Origin: Flavobacteriales bacterium UBA1820
GTDB lineage: Bacteria > Bacteroidota > Bacteroidia > Flavobacteriales > UBA1820
Assembly: GCA_002314265.1 (NCBI GenBank)
Contig: DCEW01000096.1
Location: 2,709 to 28,042 of the forward strand
Length of the DNA: 25,334 bases
Direction of reading: 5' to 3'
A program made the translations under genes and the position numbers. The notes beneath the pieces were generated by a model. It did no database searches and had not been told where the DNA came from. It saw nothing but the letters and a program-made list of their open reading frames with translations. Shown here one piece after another: positions 21,253 through 25,334 of the stretch. The first letter of the stretch is position 1. Each line of letters begins with the position of its first letter.

Positions 21253-22632
21253 ATGGCCAAAGCCAAAACCGTATACGTATGCAGCCATTGCGGGATGGAA
21301 TATCCCAAATGGTACGGGCAGTGCCCCTCGTGCCGCCAGTGGAATACCCTGACCGAAACGACCCTCGCCCCTTCGTCCGACACCCGCCACGCTCCGGCCT
21401 GGAGCCTGGGACAGGACGGGAAAAAACGCCCGACCAAACCCCTGAACATCCGCGAAGTGGAATACGCTTCGCAGCGCCGGATCACCAGCGGCAATGCGGA
21501 ATTCGACCGGATCCTCGGCGGAGGTATCGTACCCGGGTCGCTCATGCTGCTGGGCGGGGAACCCGGCATCGGCAAATCGACCCTCATGCTCCAACTCGCC
21601 CTGCGGGCGCGCGGAGTGCGCACGCTCTACGTCTCGGGCGAAGAATCGGCCGAGCAGATCCGCATGCGCGCCGAACGCATCGGGATCGACAACGAAGAAT
21701 GCTACATCCTGCCTGAAACCAACACGGATGCCATCTTCTCCCACGCCGCCACGGTCGCCCCGCAACTGGTGGTGATCGACTCGATCCAGACCCTGTACAC
21801 CCCCCGGGCGGAGGCTTCCCCCGGCAGCGTCGCCCAGATCCGCGAATGCGCCGCCGAACTGCTGCGCTACGCCAAGGAAAGCGGCGTCCCGGTAGTGCTC
21901 ATCGGCCACATCACCAAGGACGGTTCGCTGGCAGGGCCCAAAATCCTGGAACACATGGTAGATGCCGTATTGCAATTCGAAGGCGACCGCAACCACCTCT
22001 ACCGCATCGTCCGGGTGCAGAAAAACCGCTTCGGCTCCACCGACGAGATCGGCATCTACCGCATGGGGGCCGCCGGGCTGGAAACGGTGGAAAACCCCTC
22101 GGCCGCCCTCATCTCGGGACACAACGCCCACCTCTCGGGCAACGCCGTGGCCGTCACCCTGGAAGGAGTACGCCCCATCCTGATCGAAGTACAGGCCCTA
22201 GTCTCTTCCGCCGTGTACGGCACCCCGCAGCGCACCGCCACCGGTTTCGACACCCGACGGCTGAACATGCTGCTGGCCGTGCTGGAAAAACGCGCCGGTT
22301 TCCGTCTGGCCGCCAAGGACGTCTTTCTGAACATCACCGGCGGACTGCGGGTGGACGACCCGGCCTTCGACCTAGCCGTGGTAGCCGCCGTCTTGTCTTC
22401 GGACCAAGACATCCCGCTGGGCGAAAAGACCTGCTTTGCCGCCGAAGTAGGACTCTCGGGCGAAATTCGCCCCGTCACCCGCATCGAACAGCGCATCGGC
22501 GAGGCGCAGCGCCTGGGCTTCGACATCGTCTTCGTCTCGGCCTACAACCAAGTGCGCCCGGCCGCCTGGCCGGCCATTCGGGTCATCCCCATCGAACGCA
22601 TCGAGCAGCTGATCAAATTCTGCTTCGCATAA
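21253..22632 (+). CDS. radA: DNA repair protein RadA (Sms)
   Basis: This is a 459-residue cytoplasmic ATPase that helps recombination intermediates branch-migrate. An N-terminal four-Cys zinc finger (C10, C13, C24, C27 in CSHCG...CPSC) is followed by Walker A GGEPGIGKST (101-110), the RadA-specific KNRFG motif within VQKNRFGSTDEIG, and a C-terminal Lon-protease-like domain (about 290-459, FLNITGGLRVDDPAFDLAVV) that lacks protease chemistry. I chose the ATG at 21253, four bases after the upstream stop; an in-frame TTG at 21241 overlaps that gene. Full length. Confidence 0.97.
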   Translation: MAKAKTVYVCSHCGMEYPKWYGQCPSCRQWNTLTETTLAPSSDTRHAPAWSLGQDGKKRPTKPLNIREVEYASQRRITSGNAEFDRILGGGIVPGSLMLLGGEPGIGKSTLMLQLALRARGVRTLYVSGEESAEQIRMRAERIGIDNEECYILPETNTDAIFSHAATVAPQLVVIDSIQTLYTPRAEASPGSVAQIRECAAELLRYAKESGVPVVLIGHITKDGSLAGPKILEHMVDAVLQFEGDRNHLYRIVRVQKNRFGSTDEIGIYRMGAAGLETVENPSAALISGHNAHLSGNAVAVTLEGVRPILIEVQALVSSAVYGTPQRTATGFDTRRLNMLLAVLEKRAGFRLAAKDVFLNITGGLRVDDPAFDLAVVAAVLSSDQDIPLGEKTCFAAEVGLSGEIRPVTRIEQRIGEAQRLGFDIVFVSAYNQVRPAAWPAIRVIPIERIEQLIKFCFA

Positions 22633-22821
22633 CCCCGCCCGGGGAGCCCCTCCCTTCGCCCCAGGGAAAACGACGTTCTCCCACCCCGCCCGCACGAAAC
22701 GACCACCGCAAAGCCATTCCCGCCCGGCCCGTCGATGCCGAGAAATCTCCCACGAGGCCTTTTTACTGGTAAAAATCTCGTTTTTCCCTGCACCTCTCAC
22801 CCATGAGCGCGGGCAAATCCT

Positions 22822-22829
22822 TATCTTTA
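22822..22829 (+). promoter_or_regulatory. Possible -7 promoter element of the patatin-barrel gene
   Basis: TATCTTTA is one base from TAnnTTTG and lies 34 bases before the ATG at 22864. The 231-base gap after radA otherwise shows no gene and no strong terminator; a TTTTTA/TAAAAA inverted repeat at about 22760-22775 is AT-only and unconvincing. Confidence 0.35.
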
Positions 22830-22863
22830 CCCCCGGATTCATTCCCCAAAACCGAAACATCCC

Positions 22864-25170
22864 ATGCGACTTTTCCCCGTCCTGTTACTATTGTGCTTGC
22901 TTCCTGGCATTTCTACGTCCCTCCAGGGAGCGACTCCACAGGATACCCTCCGTCAGGGTGATCGGCTGAAAGTCGGGCTGGTCCTTTCGGGAGGCGGCGC
23001 TAAAGGCTTCGCGCACTTGGGCGCCATCAAGGTGATCGAACGCGCCGGAGTACACATCGACTACATCGGAGGGACCTCCATCGGAGCGATCGTCGGCGGG
23101 CTGTACGCCACCGGATGGAGCACCGAACAGATCGATTCGTTGATCCAAGGCTTCGACATTCTGGAAACCGTACAGGACAAAACCCCGCGCCGCTACCGCC
23201 TCTACTACGACAAGCAACGGGAAGGACGAGTGGGTTTCCGCCTGGGAATGAACCGTTTCAAGCTGCAATTCCCCTCGGCCATCTCGCACGGGCAGAACCT
23301 GATCAACCAATTTGCCGACTGGACCATCCCCGTCCACACGATCGACGACTTCGACAGCCTCTCCATCCCCTATTTTGCCAAAGCCACCGACCTGGAGCAC
23401 GGCACCTCCGTCAAGTTGGATCGGGGTTACCTGCCGGAAGCCATGCGCGCCAGCGGCACGTTCCCTTCGCTGCTCACCCCCTTTTCCATCGACTCCACCC
23501 TGCTGGTGGACGGCGGCGTGCTGGACAACTATCCCGTGGACCAGATGCGCGCCATGGGTGCCGACATCGTCATCGGTATCAACATCAACTCGGGACTCTC
23601 CTCCCCCGAAAAACTCGGCTCGATCGTCGGCATTCTGGATCAACTCATCGGCTTTCAGATCGTCGAAAACGTCGAAGCGCAGCGAGGACACGTGGACCTG
23701 GAGATAAAACCCGACATCGCCCAATACAACGTCATGAGTTTCAGCGATGCCGACAGCATTTACCAGCGAGGCGTCATCGCCGCCGAACGGCAAATGGAAA
23801 CCCTGCAGGCCATCGCCCGCGCCCAACGGGCCTCCGGTGTTACCCCTGCACCCCGACCGAAGATCGTCCCCCGGAACGAGTTTCGCATCGAGGACATCCG
23901 GGTTTCGGGCTCCCGGGACTACCCCCGGGAATACTTCCTGGGACGTCTGGACAAAGAACTCCCGAGTCTTTTCTCCCTCGAGGACATCCATCAGGCCATC
24001 GCGCGGCTGTATGCCACCGGCAACTTCCACAACGTGTATTACCGCCTGCAAAAAAGCTCGCAGACGGACAGCTACCTGCTGGTATTCATCGTGGTCGAAA
24101 ACCCCACCCGGCAATACATCGGCATCGGCTGGGCCTACGACCGACTGTTCGGCACCAACATCCTGCTCAACCTGCGCATCAACAACATCCTGCCCCGCAC
24201 CATCTTCGAGGCGGACGTCATCCTGGGCAAGAGTTCTTCGCTGGGCCTGTCCCTGTTTCGCGACAACGGAAAACGCCCCTCGCTGGGCATCAACTTCCGC
24301 ATGGGACGGTTTACCCCCCAGACGTTTTTCACCGATTTCGGCGACAACACCGATCCTGTTCCCTTGACTCTGCGCACCGATATTTCCAACGGGTATGTCC
24401 AGGCCAACGGATATATCCAGACCACCGTCAATCAAAAGTTCACCGCAGGGATCGGCCTGGAGTACCTCTACCTGAAATCCTCCATCGACAACATCCGCAT
24501 CGCGGGGGAAGGCTCGCTGGATTTTGAAAACACGTATTTCTTCGCCCCGAACCTCTACCTTTCGGCCGACACGCGCGACGACCGTTTCTTCCCCACCCGA
24601 GGTTTTTATTTCAACGCCCAGTATAAAGCCCTGTTTTCACCCGGAAACTCGGGCGACCGTTCCCTGGTCGAACCCCCGCGCGGAGACTTCCTCTCGTTCA
24701 TCACGGCCCACGTAGAACAATCGATTCCCCTGAGCCGGCATTTTTCCGCCACGCTGGACGGATACGCCGGACTGGCTCTCTGTGAAAAACTGCCCTTCGC
24801 CTACCGCTTCTTCCCGGGAGGAGTCCGCGCCGAGATGCCGTTCAACTACGTCTCGTTCTACGGTCTTCCCTTCACATGGAACAGCGACGAAAGCACCACC
24901 GACCTCGGCCAGAACAATCTGCTCAAAGCCGGGATCAAGCTGCAGTACACCCCCGCCCGCAACCACTACCTGATCGCCGCCTACAACTACGGCCTGACCA
25001 GCACCGAAAAATCCGCCTTCCGGGCCAGCTATCGGACCATCCAGGGAGCCGGTCTCGGGTACTGTTTCCGCACCCCTTTCGGCAAACTGGAACTCATCGG
25101 CACCTATTCTCCCGACAAGACCAGCGGATCGTCCTTCTCCCTTTTCTTCTCCACCGGCATGACCTTCTGA
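22864..25170 (+). CDS. Patatin-like phospholipase with POTRA and outer-membrane barrel (type Vd-like)
   Basis: This is a 768-residue exported protein. The signal peptide spans about 1-23 (MRLFPVLLLLCLLPGIS). The patatin domain (about 35-320) has the oxyanion loop SGGGAKG (42-48), nucleophile S72 in GGTSIGA, and the catalytic Asp D216 in LVDGGVLDNYP, so the lipase dyad is intact. A POTRA-like module (about 338-412: FRIEDIRVSGS, SLEDIHQAIARLYATGNFHN, VFIVVEN) leads into an Omp85/surface-antigen-type beta barrel (about 415-768) with alternating strands and a C-terminal Phe (STGMTF). This order matches type Vd patatin autotransporters, which insert in the outer membrane. Substrate and whether the lipase is released are unknown. 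It is monocistronic. Confidence 0.93.
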   Translation: MRLFPVLLLLCLLPGISTSLQGATPQDTLRQGDRLKVGLVLSGGGAKGFAHLGAIKVIERAGVHIDYIGGTSIGAIVGGLYATGWSTEQIDSLIQGFDILETVQDKTPRRYRLYYDKQREGRVGFRLGMNRFKLQFPSAISHGQNLINQFADWTIPVHTIDDFDSLSIPYFAKATDLEHGTSVKLDRGYLPEAMRASGTFPSLLTPFSIDSTLLVDGGVLDNYPVDQMRAMGADIVIGININSGLSSPEKLGSIVGILDQLIGFQIVENVEAQRGHVDLEIKPDIAQYNVMSFSDADSIYQRGVIAAERQMETLQAIARAQRASGVTPAPRPKIVPRNEFRIEDIRVSGSRDYPREYFLGRLDKELPSLFSLEDIHQAIARLYATGNFHNVYYRLQKSSQTDSYLLVFIVVENPTRQYIGIGWAYDRLFGTNILLNLRINNILPRTIFEADVILGKSSSLGLSLFRDNGKRPSLGINFRMGRFTPQTFFTDFGDNTDPVPLTLRTDISNGYVQANGYIQTTVNQKFTAGIGLEYLYLKSSIDNIRIAGEGSLDFENTYFFAPNLYLSADTRDDRFFPTRGFYFNAQYKALFSPGNSGDRSLVEPPRGDFLSFITAHVEQSIPLSRHFSATLDGYAGLALCEKLPFAYRFFPGGVRAEMPFNYVSFYGLPFTWNSDESTTDLGQNNLLKAGIKLQYTPARNHYLIAAYNYGLTSTEKSAFRASYRTIQGAGLGYCFRTPFGKLELIGTYSPDKTSGSSFSLFFSTGMTF

Positions 25171-25334
25171 CGTCAGCCCTCACCCTCCCCGTCGTTTTTC
25201 CCCTTCGCCGTACGACACCCCGCCCGCTCATGCAGCAGGCTCCTTCGCCAACGGTTGCCCCCTCCCCTGTCTTTGGATAAGACAGGATGCGCCTCGACAT
25301 ACCCCGCGAGAAAAAACTTCCCTCCTCCTCGGCT
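25171..25334. other. Window-end stretch with no supportable gene
   Basis: After the patatin-barrel stop there are 164 bases without a supportable gene. An 8-bp hairpin (CCTGTCTT-TGGAT-AAGACAGG, 25266-25286) has no adjacent T run on either strand. An ATG at 25287 opens a frame to the window edge but is too short to judge. Confidence 0.4.

Overview
This 25.3-kb window looks like a chromosomal segment of a high-GC member of the Bacteroidales. A Rikenellaceae/Alistipes-type genome is my best guess, but it is only a guess. The evidence is: Bacteroidetes-style promoters (TTTG about 19 bp upstream of TAnnTTTG) in front of most transcription units; A/purine-rich sequence instead of Shine-Dalgarno sites before nearly all starts; the gene order trpB-E-G-D-C-F-A; and a bifunctional HisB together with a fused HisIE. 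No insertion sequence, phage, CRISPR array or rRNA was seen.

Layout. 1-707 (-): 5' part of a TroA/BtuF-type binding protein with no signal peptide, cut by the window edge. 834-907 (+): tRNA-Asp(GUC) with a terminator. 1095-1736 (+): TPR-like lipoprotein. 1932-3143 (+): secreted class-C-type serine hydrolase, facing a shared terminator. 3245-4169 (-): three small overlapping genes (YtxH-like, holin-family two-TM protein, unknown). 4281-11116 (-): complete trp operon with a leader/attenuator. 11244-18745 (-): complete his operon (hisG-D-C-B-H-A-F-IE), also with a leader/attenuator. 18897-18977 (+): tRNA-Leu(CAG) with a terminator. 19145-20476 (-): aspartokinase, divergent from 20589-21248 (+), an ACT-domain protein of unknown role that is followed four bases later by radA (21253-22632). 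22864-25170 (+): patatin-like lipase fused to a POTRA/Omp85 barrel. 25171-25334 holds no gene I can support.

The window is dominated by amino-acid biosynthesis. All seven Trp genes and all eight His genes (ten enzymatic steps) sit head-to-tail on the minus strand. Both pathways use PRPP, and the aspartate-family entry enzyme lies a few hundred bases upstream.

The most interesting content lies outside the large genes. Between the trp promoter and trpB is a 27-codon leader peptide with three consecutive Trp codons. It is followed by mutually exclusive hairpins and a 12-bp terminator with a U tract. Between the his promoter and hisG is a 17-codon leader peptide with three His codons, again followed by alternative pairings and a terminator. 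Together they form a pair of ribosome-mediated transcription attenuators arranged in series in a Bacteroidetes genome. All assignments come from reading the sequence; no database search was run.
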